Origin: BNWE01 sp964369545
GTDB lineage: Bacteria; Pseudomonadota; Alphaproteobacteria; UBA3830
Length of the DNA stretch: 64,000 nucleotides
Assembly (NCBI GenBank): GCA_964369545.1
Contig: CAYJFA010000003.1
Location: 62,001-126,000 of the forward strand
Reading direction: 5' to 3'
The notes under the pieces were generated by a model. That model was not told the DNA's origin. It saw only the letters and a program-made list of their open reading frames with translations, and made no database searches. The position numbers were made by a program, and so were the translations under genes. Each line of letters begins with the position of its first letter. Positions within the stretch are counted from its first letter, which is position 1. Positions 17,302 through 25,373 of this stretch are shown piece by piece.

Positions 17302-17865
17302 ATGCTTTTATGTGATAGATTAATACGTGAGCTTGCTGCAAACAAAGATATGATTGATCCTTTTGTGGATAAACTAACTCAAAAATCAATAATTTCGTAT
17401 GGAGTTTCTTCTTATGGATATGACGCTAGAGTTGCTGATGAATTCAAGATATTTACAAATGTCGATAATGCGATAATAGATCCTAAAAATTTCTCAGCGC
17501 AAAGTTTTGTGGATAGAAAAACTGATTGCTGTATAATTCCGCCAAATAGTTTTGCTCTTGCTCGTACAGTAGAATATTTTAAGATACCGCGGGATGTATT
17601 TGTTCTATGTGTTGGAAAGTCAACTTATGCTCGTTGCGGAATCATCGTAAATGTAACCCCTCTCGAGCCAGAATGGGAAGGTCACGTTACTTTAGAGTTT
17701 TCTAATACGACGCAACTTCCTGCGAAAATATATGCAAATGAAGGAGCTTGTCAGTTTCTATTTTTTAAAATTTCGGAAATTTGCGATGTGTCATACAAAG
17801 ATCGCTCTGGAAAATATATGGGGCAAACCGGTGTGACATTGCCAAAAATTTGTACTGAACGCTAA
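17302..17865 (+). CDS. dcd: dCTP deaminase
   Basis: The enzyme converts dCTP to dUTP, feeding thymidylate synthesis. Signature segments are SYGYDARVAD near residue 37, and GKSTYARCGI followed by NVTPLEPEWEGHVTLEFSN, which contain the nucleotide site and the catalytic Glu. The C-terminal YMGQTGVTLPK matches the usual tail. At 187 residues the protein is full length. AGGAG lies upstream of the ATG. It is flanked by tldD and the Tim44-like gene on the same strand with gaps of 23 and 7 bases. Confidence 0.95.
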   Translation: MLLCDRLIRELAANKDMIDPFVDKLTQKSIISYGVSSYGYDARVADEFKIFTNVDNAIIDPKNFSAQSFVDRKTDCCIIPPNSFALARTVEYFKIPRDVFVLCVGKSTYARCGIIVNVTPLEPEWEGHVTLEFSNTTQLPAKIYANEGACQFLFFKISEICDVSYKDRSGKYMGQTGVTLPKICTER

Positions 17866-17872
17866 AATAAAT

Positions 17873-18487
17873 ATGATTAGTTTTTTAATTTTTGTTTTTA
17901 TAACTATGTTTTTATTATCAAAACTAAGAGATATTCTTGGTATGCATGTTGGTTTCAAAGTTGATAAGCAAAATGATTCAATGTTTACTGAGGAGAGTTC
18001 GATTGAAGAAATCATATCTCCAGAATTTGATTTAGAAAAAAAAATTGCAGCTATTTTAAATGATTATCAAAAATTTGATCAAAATGATTTTATAAATAAA
18101 GCAAAAAAAGCGTTTGAGATAATTTTTGTTGCCTATGCGAAAGGCGACAAAAAAACTCTTAAAAATTTAATGACGCCTAGAATTTATAATGCGTTTTCTT
18201 TAGCTGTAGATGATAGAAATTCAAGAAAAGAAATTTTAGATGGATCTTTGTTGCGGTTTATAAAATCAGAAATTACAGATGCTGATATTTCTGACGATGA
18301 TATTTTAATTACGATGAAATTTGATACTGAACAAAGTAATGTATTAAAATCGGAGCAGGGAGAAATTTTAGAAGGAAATTCTGATTTTATAGAAACTCGC
18401 TCTGATATCTGGGTATTTTGTAGAAAAAAGACGTCTACAGATTCGAGATGGTTCCTATGTGAGATAAAAGATAATAAACAAGATTAG
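17873..18487 (+). CDS. Tim44-domain protein (TimA-like)
   Basis: The protein has an N-terminal membrane anchor (MISFLIFVFITMFLL), a charged linker and a C-terminal Tim44-like domain of about 130 residues with the pattern FINKAKKAFEIIFVAYAKGD followed by KTLKNLMTPRIYNAF. Tim44 is the matrix-side motor adaptor of the mitochondrial TIM23 translocase; alphaproteobacterial homologues are inner-membrane-associated proteins of poorly known function. In many alphaproteobacteria the gene lies close to secB; here secB is about 3.6 kb away. It sits 7 bases after dcd and 5 bases before trmL. Confidence 0.85.
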   Translation: MISFLIFVFITMFLLSKLRDILGMHVGFKVDKQNDSMFTEESSIEEIISPEFDLEKKIAAILNDYQKFDQNDFINKAKKAFEIIFVAYAKGDKKTLKNLMTPRIYNAFSLAVDDRNSRKEILDGSLLRFIKSEITDADISDDDILITMKFDTEQSNVLKSEQGEILEGNSDFIETRSDIWVFCRKKTSTDSRWFLCEIKDNKQD

Positions 18488-18492
18488 AATTT

Positions 18493-18942
18493 ATGATCAA
18501 CCTTGCGTTATATCATCCGCAAATTCCACAAAATACAGGGACATTAATGCGCTTGTCATCGTGCATTGGGATGCATTTAGATTTGATTCGTCCGTTCGGA
18601 TTTCTTTTTGATGATCACAAACTAAAACGCTCAGGAATGGATTACATGAGTACTGCAAATTACAAAATTCATGATTCCTTCGATATCTTTTATGCAAAAT
18701 ACAATTCAAGACGCATTATTGCACTTGAAGCGAATGATGATCATATTCCCCATACAGAATTTAAATATCAGCAAGGAGATATTTTAATCGTCGGTTCAGA
18801 ACATTATGGATTTTTGCCTGCTGATTTTAAAAAAATACAGCATTGTGTCAAGATTCAAATGCTTCCAAATAGGCGCTCGTTAAATATGGCAATTGCCGCA
18901 ACGTTTGTGCTTTCAGAGGCCCTATCTCAGCTGCGAAAATGA
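18493..18942 (+). CDS. trmL: tRNA (cytidine(34)-2'-O)-methyltransferase TrmL
   Basis: TrmL is a SPOUT-fold enzyme that uses S-adenosylmethionine to 2'-O-methylate the wobble base of tRNA-Leu isoacceptors. The 149-residue protein shows the N-terminal YHPQIPQNTGTLMRLSSC, the GSEHYGF motif and the knot segment RRSLNMAIAATFVLSEAL that binds the cofactor. Length and motifs are typical. It follows the Tim44-like gene by five bases and ends three bases before the convergent DNA glycosylase gene. Confidence 0.93.
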   Translation: MINLALYHPQIPQNTGTLMRLSSCIGMHLDLIRPFGFLFDDHKLKRSGMDYMSTANYKIHDSFDIFYAKYNSRRIIALEANDDHIPHTEFKYQQGDILIVGSEHYGFLPADFKKIQHCVKIQMLPNRRSLNMAIAATFVLSEALSQLRK

Positions 18943-18944
18943 TT

Positions 18945-19415
18945 TTATAATATTACTTTCCACATGTCATATAATTTTTGTAGATTATATGAAGCATTTG
19001 CCGGACTTGTTGATGGAAGTTTGACGATATTTTTTTCAGTATTTTGATAGTAGAATTTCATATAAATCTGATACGCTTTTGGTCCATTGGCATATATTTG
19101 TTTAATGTCTGTATATTTTAAGATTTTCGATAAATCATTTGGGATGATATTAGTGATTAAAACGTCGCTGGATCCTTTAATATCACAACTTTGTATTGTA
19201 TCCCAAACTGCAATTCTGTTTTTTAATAATATTTGTTTTTTTTCATAAATCGTTTGAGGAATATTGGATTTTGTAAGAAGAGCTATTATTTTCCAAAAGC
19301 GATTTTGTGGATGACCATAAAAAAATCCATATTCTCTAGATTTTTCAGATGGGAATGTTCCAAGTATTAATATCTCTGAATTTTTATCAAAAACAGGATC
19401 GAATGGATGCTTCAT
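18945..19415 (-). CDS. Hypoxanthine-DNA (deoxyinosine) glycosylase, UDG superfamily
   Basis: The protein belongs to the uracil-DNA glycosylase superfamily, most like the family that removes deaminated adenine (deoxyinosine). It starts KHPFDPVFDKNSEILILGTF and continues YGHPQNRFWKII, the family motif that lines the base pocket; the C-terminal loop is PSTSPANA, the counterpart of the DNA-intercalating loop. The ATG at 19415 is chosen because homologues begin there; a longer frame to 19460 adds only a Tyr/Lys-rich stretch. No ribosome binding site is obvious. It is convergent with trmL. Confidence 0.85.
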   Translation of the reverse strand: MKHPFDPVFDKNSEILILGTFPSEKSREYGFFYGHPQNRFWKIIALLTKSNIPQTIYEKKQILLKNRIAVWDTIQSCDIKGSSDVLITNIIPNDLSKILKYTDIKQIYANGPKAYQIYMKFYYQNTEKNIVKLPSTSPANASYNLQKLYDMWKVIL

Positions 19416-19489
19416 GTGTAGTTTTTTGTAATATTTGTATAATATAATATATTGTATCAATTAATTGCAAAAAAATCATTTGAGGTTTT

Positions 19490-20509
19490 ATGAGACTATT
19501 TGTTAAAAATATTTTTTATCTGATTATTTTCACTTGTTTAATTTCTTGTTCCAATATAGGTTTATCCAGTTTCAATAAGGAGTCAATTTTTATAGAACCT
19601 GAATCTGGAAGAAGGCCTTGGGTCGATGCTATATTTTCTGCTAAAAAAACGATTTATATGTCTGCTTATAAACTTTCTGATCCCATTATTATAGGCTCTC
19701 TTAAAGAAGCTAATAAACGTGGGGTGAAAATCGCACTTCTTATTGAACCATTTTCTTTTGAGCATAGTAATAGTTCGAATATCAAATCACCAATAGAGGA
19801 GCTAACGAAAATTGCTTCCATTTATACTCTTTCAGAAAGATTTGACCAAGCGCATGGAAAATTTCTTATTGTAGATAAGGAGTTCGCTCTCATCTCTACG
19901 GGGAATCTTGATTCGGAATCGTTTGATGGTGTTGCTAAAGCTGGAATTCCAGCGGCTCGTGACTTTATTGTTTCGATATGTAATAAGAAGAATATTGATG
20001 AAATATATCGTATCTTTATATCAGATATCAACGATAAAAGATTTGTTCCTGCTAAAAGCGATATAGTTGTTGGACCGGATTATCAAAGAAGTACATTTTT
20101 GAAATTAATAAATGGTTCAATAAGAAAAATTGATTTTTATCAACAAAGTTGTCAAGATGATGGTATTGTAAGGGCCTTAGCAGGAGCAGCAAGAAATGGG
20201 GTAGAAGTAAGATGTGTAATGACTCCATATCCCTTTAGTAAAAAAGAAGATAAAAACATAACAAATCAAAATTTTCTGAGAAAATCAGGCGCAAAAGTGG
20301 GGCTTTTGGAATCACCATATATTCACGCAAAAGTACTAATTGCTGATGACAAAGAAATGTATGTTGGATCTGGTAATTTTTATGCGAATTCTATTGATCA
20401 AACAAGAGAATTAGGGATTCTAATAAAAAATCCAAAACAAATTAAAGTAGTAAAAGATCAATTTGAAAAAGATTGGAGGAAATCAACACTTATTACTAAG
20501 GATCGTTAA
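19490..20509 (+). CDS. Phospholipase D superfamily lipoprotein
   Basis: The protein carries two HKD motifs typical of phospholipase D, cardiolipin synthase and the Nuc-type endonucleases: HGKFLIVDKEFALISTGN near residue 122 and HAKVLIADDKEMYVGSGN near residue 278. The N terminus is a lipoprotein signal (LIIFTCLISCS, with Cys near residue 20), so the mature protein is probably anchored in the periplasm or outer membrane. Two-motif single-chain enzymes of this size act on phospholipids or nucleic acids; the substrate cannot be told from sequence. Phospholipase D proteins are common in intracellular bacteria, and export makes a host-membrane role conceivable (inference). Confidence 0.85.
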   Translation: MRLFVKNIFYLIIFTCLISCSNIGLSSFNKESIFIEPESGRRPWVDAIFSAKKTIYMSAYKLSDPIIIGSLKEANKRGVKIALLIEPFSFEHSNSSNIKSPIEELTKIASIYTLSERFDQAHGKFLIVDKEFALISTGNLDSESFDGVAKAGIPAARDFIVSICNKKNIDEIYRIFISDINDKRFVPAKSDIVVGPDYQRSTFLKLINGSIRKIDFYQQSCQDDGIVRALAGAARNGVEVRCVMTPYPFSKKEDKNITNQNFLRKSGAKVGLLESPYIHAKVLIADDKEMYVGSGNFYANSIDQTRELGILIKNPKQIKVVKDQFEKDWRKSTLITKDR

Positions 20510-20591
20510 TTAAATAGATTGCTATAACAGGATATTTTGAAGTTTATATAATATAATTATATATTATAACAACTAGTTAAATGAAAATCAT

Positions 20592-21470
20592 ATGAGAATT
20601 CAGGAAATAGAAACAAAAACAGCACTTCATTATCATGAACATGCGTTTGCCACAAATTATGATATTAATGTTTATAGAGGATGTGGACATAAGTGTATTT
20701 ATTGTTTTGCGCAATATTCTCATAAATATTTAGATTCTGATCAGTTTTTCGATGATATTCTCGTGAAAACAAATATTGCAGAAACATTAGATCGTGATTT
20801 TTCAAAGCGAAATTGGGACGGATTTCCAGTGAATTTATGCGGTGTGACAGATCCTTATCAGCCGATAGAAGAAAAATATACTCTTATGCCGAAAATTATA
20901 GAAGTTTTTATAAAGCATAAAAATCCGCTGGTAATTACGACAAAGTCGGCATTAATTTTACGTGATATGGATTTGTTGCTAGAATTAAATAAGATTGCGC
21001 ATGTTGATATAAGGATTTCTATTTCAACCATGGATGAAAACATAAGAGAAAAAATAGAAGCATTCGCGGCACCGACGGTCGATAGATTATATGCGATATC
21101 AGAATTTTCCAAACGAGGTATTGATACAGGAATTTTGATGATGCCGATAATTCCATATTTTACTGATAACATTGAAAATTTAGATGAGATTTTTAAGATC
21201 TCAAAGAATAATGGCGCTAAAAGTATTATTCCTCAAATATTGCATCTAAGAGGAAATACAAAAAAAGTATTTTTCAATCATATAACAGAATTTTTTCCAG
21301 AGTTATTTCAAAAAATAAACGCGATTTATAAGGGAAGTTATGTCGATAAAGATTACTTAGATACCTTTAGAAGAAAGGTTTCATCTTTACGGAATAAATA
21401 TAATTTCCATAATAAGATACCTAGTTATCGCAATTACAAAAAACAGCCAACGCAATTAACTTTGATTTAA
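20592..21470 (+). CDS. Radical SAM protein, SplB-like family
   Basis: The protein binds a [4Fe-4S] cluster through C31-x3-C35-x2-C38 (RGCGHKCIYCFA), the radical SAM signature, and its start and the segment NLCGVTDPYQPIEEKY resemble the SplB-related radical SAM family (COG1533) near spore photoproduct lyase. Members of this group outside spore formers have no settled function; DNA lesion repair is one proposal, peptide or cofactor modification another. Length is 292 residues. It stands alone between the phospholipase D gene and the convergent pleD-divK pair. Confidence 0.8.
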   Translation: MRIQEIETKTALHYHEHAFATNYDINVYRGCGHKCIYCFAQYSHKYLDSDQFFDDILVKTNIAETLDRDFSKRNWDGFPVNLCGVTDPYQPIEEKYTLMPKIIEVFIKHKNPLVITTKSALILRDMDLLLELNKIAHVDIRISISTMDENIREKIEAFAAPTVDRLYAISEFSKRGIDTGILMMPIIPYFTDNIENLDEIFKISKNNGAKSIIPQILHLRGNTKKVFFNHITEFFPELFQKINAIYKGSYVDKDYLDTFRRKVSSLRNKYNFHNKIPSYRNYKKQPTQLTLI

Positions 21471-21488
21471 TGATTTTTCGGATTCTGT

Positions 21489-22772
21489 TCATGCGCAGAT
21501 GCTGACAGCGTTACCGCCGTTTTGCTTTGCGATATACATAAATTTATCTGCAACTGATATAGCGTCATTTATACTTAAATTACCGTAATTATCAAGACAG
21601 CATACCCCAATGCTGACAGTACAGCTCGCATCTTTGAATGGAGAATTTTCTACAGTTTTCTGTATTCTATGCGCGATTTCCGTCACTGTATTTTTCGTAA
21701 CATTCTCCATATATATAATAAATTCATCTCCACCATATCTGGCAATTAGATCAGATGCTCTAATATATCTTTTTATAGTACTTGAGACATATTTCAACAT
21801 AGAGTCCGCGAATGAATGACCATGTTTATCATTCACTAATTTAAATTTATCTACATCTATTATTAAAATTGCGGAATTTTTCAATTTTCTATCTTGATTT
21901 TTTATGTATTCTTCGAAGAAAGATCGGTTATAAACTCCTGTAGTAGAATCAATTGCCGATAAGTATATGCTTTTTTTTAGTTTATTTGAAAAACTTTCAT
22001 ACATTTTTTTGTATTTCATTAAGGAATTCAGCTTACAAGCCGTTATCATAGGATGAGATGATACATTGATTATATCCGTACATCCTATATTAAGATTCAT
22101 TGAGTGTTTTACTTTCTTTTTATTTTCTTTGTTATAGGATAATACTATAGGTTTATATCGATTTGTTTTTCGAAGCCTTAAATTAGCGCAGCATTCACAT
22201 GCTTGAGTGGCGTTAATATTAATTAGAAATAAATCTGCGTCACTTATATCATCAATTACAGGCCAAGATTTTAGTTGTATAATTTCAGTTTTTTTCTTGA
22301 TGTGTTCATCGATAAAATCCAAATTATCATGAAAAATAGTGACCATTTTTTGGGACCGTTTTTCTGTAAAATACATACTGTTTAGCAAATTATCGTCGAA
22401 CATTTGTTTCATTTGCACGAGAACATTGATTTTTCTGAGTACAGCATTTGCACTGATTGATGTGTCAATAAAATCATCTAATCCTATGTCCGAGAAATAA
22501 TCAATAAACGCTGAATTTTCTTTTTCCGTAACTCCAACTATTGGTATGACTCCACATAATTGACGCAAAACTGAAAAAAAGTCGAGAAACAACTTAGATT
22601 GTGTGTGTGGAAGAGTCAGTAAAACTAAATCTATTGATTGGGTTCCGACTATTCGCAACGAATCTTCAACTGATTTAGAAAACAAGACTATATTGTATGA
22701 TTCCTGTAATGTCGCAGATACTTCGGACAAATTGATTTTGTAATCATTGATCAATAGTACTCTTGCTACCAT
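21489..22772 (-). CDS. pleD: PleD-like diguanylate cyclase with degenerate receiver domain
   Basis: The domain order is REC-REC-GGDEF, as in PleD, which makes c-di-GMP during alphaproteobacterial cell differentiation. The GGDEF domain is intact: YGGDEFI near residue 344 with the inhibitory I-site RASD five residues upstream. The first receiver domain aligns well with PleD (VLLINDYKINLSE), but position 53, the phospho-acceptor Asp in Caulobacter PleD, is Thr (VLLTLPH), and the first Asp of the acidic pair is Asn. Phosphorylation control is therefore unlikely. The start at 22772 is preferred to a Met six codons upstream by alignment. It overlaps the end of divK by 29 bases. Confidence 0.85.
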   Translation of the reverse strand: MVARVLLINDYKINLSEVSATLQESYNIVLFSKSVEDSLRIVGTQSIDLVLLTLPHTQSKLFLDFFSVLRQLCGVIPIVGVTEKENSAFIDYFSDIGLDDFIDTSISANAVLRKINVLVQMKQMFDDNLLNSMYFTEKRSQKMVTIFHDNLDFIDEHIKKKTEIIQLKSWPVIDDISDADLFLININATQACECCANLRLRKTNRYKPIVLSYNKENKKKVKHSMNLNIGCTDIINVSSHPMITACKLNSLMKYKKMYESFSNKLKKSIYLSAIDSTTGVYNRSFFEEYIKNQDRKLKNSAILIIDVDKFKLVNDKHGHSFADSMLKYVSSTIKRYIRASDLIARYGGDEFIIYMENVTKNTVTEIAHRIQKTVENSPFKDASCTVSIGVCCLDNYGNLSINDAISVADKFMYIAKQNGGNAVSICA

Positions 22773-23157
22773 TATTTTTTTTCTCAACACATTTTAAAAT
22801 ACATTCTATAAATCTATCAATAGAAAAGGGTTTTGTTAAGAATGCATCTATATTTTTATGAATATTTTTTTTATTTTCTGGATTATATATTGAAATTCCG
22901 ATTATGGGCATAAATTTTGTTGGTTCTTCTAGGTGAATTTTATTAATTAGTTTTTCTAAAAATGGTTCTCCCGCAATCTCTGTATTTATTATTGCGAGAT
23001 CATAGGTTTGCTCTTTTATTTTTTCAAAGCCAGATATAGCAGATTTCGCTGTGTAAACATCAAAACCGTTAGCATTTAAAATATCTTCATAGAGTCTTTG
23101 CTGTACAGGGTTTTGTTCTATCAAAACAGCATTTTTTTTGAATAAAGCAGCTTGCAT
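22744..23157 (-). CDS. divK: DivK-like single-domain response regulator with Asp-to-Asn change
   Basis: A stand-alone receiver domain preceding pleD on the same strand, the order known from Caulobacter and relatives, where DivK controls cell fate through the DivL-CckA pathway. The fold-defining features are visible: VLIEQN at the start, TKPFS with the conserved Lys at the end, and a Ser in the switch position. The phospho-acceptor is replaced: N58 in LAIINTEI aligns with Asp53 of DivK, and one residue of the acidic pocket is Gln. It may act as an unphosphorylatable adaptor or be non-functional. An AAGGTGACA ribosome binding site precedes the ATG. Confidence 0.8.
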   Translation of the reverse strand: MQAALFKKNAVLIEQNPVQQRLYEDILNANGFDVYTAKSAISGFEKIKEQTYDLAIINTEIAGEPFLEKLINKIHLEEPTKFMPIIGISIYNPENKKNIHKNIDAFLTKPFSIDRFIECILKCVEKKNNGSKSTIDQ

Positions 23158-23325
23158 GTTGTCACCTTTTTCTGCAATCCGTATAAAATATAAAGTATTC
23201 TATATAATATTAAAAAAAAGTTACCGAAATAGTATATCGGAAAATTATCTTTCTTTAATCTGTAAATGAATCATTAACCATTATCAATTTATCTTAAATA
23301 TAATATTGAAGAGTATGGTTTTGTG

Positions 23326-24621
23326 ATGGTTAGTTTTGTTCAATGGCATGAAGGAATGTTGTTATCTCCGCAGCATTTTCAACAATCTGATAATAATATT
23401 CAAAATTTGTTTTCTTCGTTTGGAGCTTCGTGTTCTGCGTTTTTTTATGGTGTTCACGACTTGAAAATAGATACTTCTTCATTGTCAGCAGGGGTGGTCA
23501 GAATATTGAAGGCAAAAGGAATATTTCAAGATGGGTACTCCTTCGAATTTGATGCTATGCACGATCATCCTTTAGAAAAAAATCTTAGTGAATATTTTTT
23601 AAGTCATAGTTCGGCGGCGAAGATATTTCTGGCGATTCCAGTTAGAAAAGAAAGAAGTGACAATCTTACAGGAGATATGGCGCGTTATTATTCTGATGAA
23701 ATTACAAATGTTTATGATGAAAACACTGGCGAAAACAATATTAATATACCAATTTTAAAACCACGATTGCGATTGCTGTTGGAAAACGAAATCGATGCAC
23801 GTTATACATCTTTTCCAGTTTTTGAAGTAGAAAAATCTGTCGATGGAGGTGTTGTCGCTACACAATTTATTCCACCCTACGTTATCATAGACGAGCATTC
23901 TAAAATTTCTGAATTGTGTCGCGAAATAGTACAAATGATTCGCAGTAAGGTTTCATATTTTTCCGATAGAAAAGATAATTATGCTAGGAGCGCGACAGAG
24001 GAATCCATAGCTAATTTACGTTTATTAATTCAGGCTGCATTACCCATTGAGGCAGTTATTAGAATTAATGGAATTCAGCCTTTTGAAGTTTATAAACACC
24101 TTTTATCTGCTGTTTCAAAAATCATCGCTATAAATCCGACGCAATTAATACCAAGAATGCCTGTATATGATCACAATAATTTGTTTATGACATTTAATGG
24201 AATGCTGCAATATGCAAAAAGCATTTTAGGTGCTTTGAAGCAGCAATACGATATTGTTCATTTTGAGAAAGATGGCGCAGTATTTAAGCTGCAAATGAAA
24301 AAAGAATGGCTTGAAAAAGATGAGATTTCTATTGGTATTCAGAAGAAGTTTGCATCATCTGATGATGATGTTTTGAATTGGATAAATGGAGCTCAGATTG
24401 CTAGTGAATCAATGCTACAGATGTTGAAAGATCGTCGTATTCTTGGAGCAGAGCGAAGCATTATGGAGCGAGGGGCTTATATAACTCAACCAAATGGCAT
24501 GCAGATTATTTCCGTTAAAACTAAATCTGCGTACATCAAGCCCATGGAAAAATTATGTGTGACCAATTTATCTAATAATATAGCACTTCCGGAGGAGATA
24601 ATACTTTATGTCAATTGCTAA
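23326..24621 (+). CDS. tssK: Type VI secretion baseplate protein TssK
   Basis: TssK trimers link the type VI baseplate to the TssJLM membrane complex. The N terminus VQWHEGMLLSPQHFQQ is the family signature, and length (431 residues) is normal. The start may be ATG 23326 or the GTG one codon earlier. It opens a four-gene block, tssK-tssL-tssM-tssA, with overlapping or abutting ends, and a TATAAT at 23299-23304 could be its promoter -10 element. The other core genes (tssB, C, D, E, F, G, H, I, J) are not in this window. Confidence 0.93.
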   Translation: MVSFVQWHEGMLLSPQHFQQSDNNIQNLFSSFGASCSAFFYGVHDLKIDTSSLSAGVVRILKAKGIFQDGYSFEFDAMHDHPLEKNLSEYFLSHSSAAKIFLAIPVRKERSDNLTGDMARYYSDEITNVYDENTGENNINIPILKPRLRLLLENEIDARYTSFPVFEVEKSVDGGVVATQFIPPYVIIDEHSKISELCREIVQMIRSKVSYFSDRKDNYARSATEESIANLRLLIQAALPIEAVIRINGIQPFEVYKHLLSAVSKIIAINPTQLIPRMPVYDHNNLFMTFNGMLQYAKSILGALKQQYDIVHFEKDGAVFKLQMKKEWLEKDEISIGIQKKFASSDDDVLNWINGAQIASESMLQMLKDRRILGAERSIMERGAYITQPNGMQIISVKTKSAYIKPMEKLCVTNLSNNIALPEEIILYVNC

Positions 24622-25372
24622 CACTACGATTATAAATGCTGCAGGTACTTCGGATATTGAAAAAATATTTACAGCGTTCTGTGCAGAAGTTTTTTCATGG
24701 CAAGAAATTATCATTAAAAACAAAGAATCATCAACGCAAAATTCAGAATTGGACTTTAAAACCTATCATAAATCTTTGGAGATTTTTATAAAAACCTTGT
24801 TAGATAATGAAAAATTTTCGCTACTTTCTATGAGTATAAAAGATGTAGTTTATGCAATGGCAGCTATTGCCGACGAAGTTTTTTTGAATATCGAATGGGA
24901 AGGAAAACAATTTTGGGAAGAAAATATATTAGAAATGAAATTCTTTGGAACGCAATTTGCTGGCGAAGAAATTTTTAATAAATTCAATGAGTTACTGGAT
25001 AAAAATGATTCTTTATTAATTGAAAAGGCAATGGTTTATCTCAAAATGCTGTCGCTTGGATTTAAGGGAAAATATCGAGGAGTTGAGAATGAACAAACAG
25101 CAATAAATACATATCGTCGCAGGTTGTTTGAATTTATTGCAAAATATGATAAGTCGATCTTTCTTGCAGAATATCGATTATTTCAAAAAGAATACACATA
25201 CACCATTCCATCGGTACATAGAAAATTACTTCCCGATAGCTCAATAATTACGTATATATCAGCATTTTTTATATTTATTTTTTTAACGGTCAGTTCTTTT
25301 GTTTGGATATTTGAAACAAAAGACTTGCGTGGATTGCTTTTTGAAATTTCCTGCATTGCACTGAGAAAATAA
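24608..25372 (+). CDS. tssL: Type VI secretion inner-membrane protein TssL (DotU/IcmH family)
   Basis: TssL is an inner-membrane anchor of the type VI trans-envelope complex and a partner of TssM. The cytoplasmic domain has the DotU family pattern: YAMAAIADEVFLN, WEGKQFWEENILE, FFGTQFAGEEIF and then LGFKGKYRG. A single C-terminal membrane helix follows at about residues 216-235 (ISAFFIFIFLTVSSFVWIF), as usual. There is no C-terminal OmpA-like peptidoglycan-binding domain, so it is the short form. It overlaps tssK by 14 bases, and its GGAGGAG ribosome binding site lies inside tssK. Confidence 0.93.
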   Translation: MSIANTTIINAAGTSDIEKIFTAFCAEVFSWQEIIIKNKESSTQNSELDFKTYHKSLEIFIKTLLDNEKFSLLSMSIKDVVYAMAAIADEVFLNIEWEGKQFWEENILEMKFFGTQFAGEEIFNKFNELLDKNDSLLIEKAMVYLKMLSLGFKGKYRGVENEQTAINTYRRRLFEFIAKYDKSIFLAEYRLFQKEYTYTIPSVHRKLLPDSSIITYISAFFIFIFLTVSSFVWIFETKDLRGLLFEISCIALRK

Positions 25373-25373
25373 A

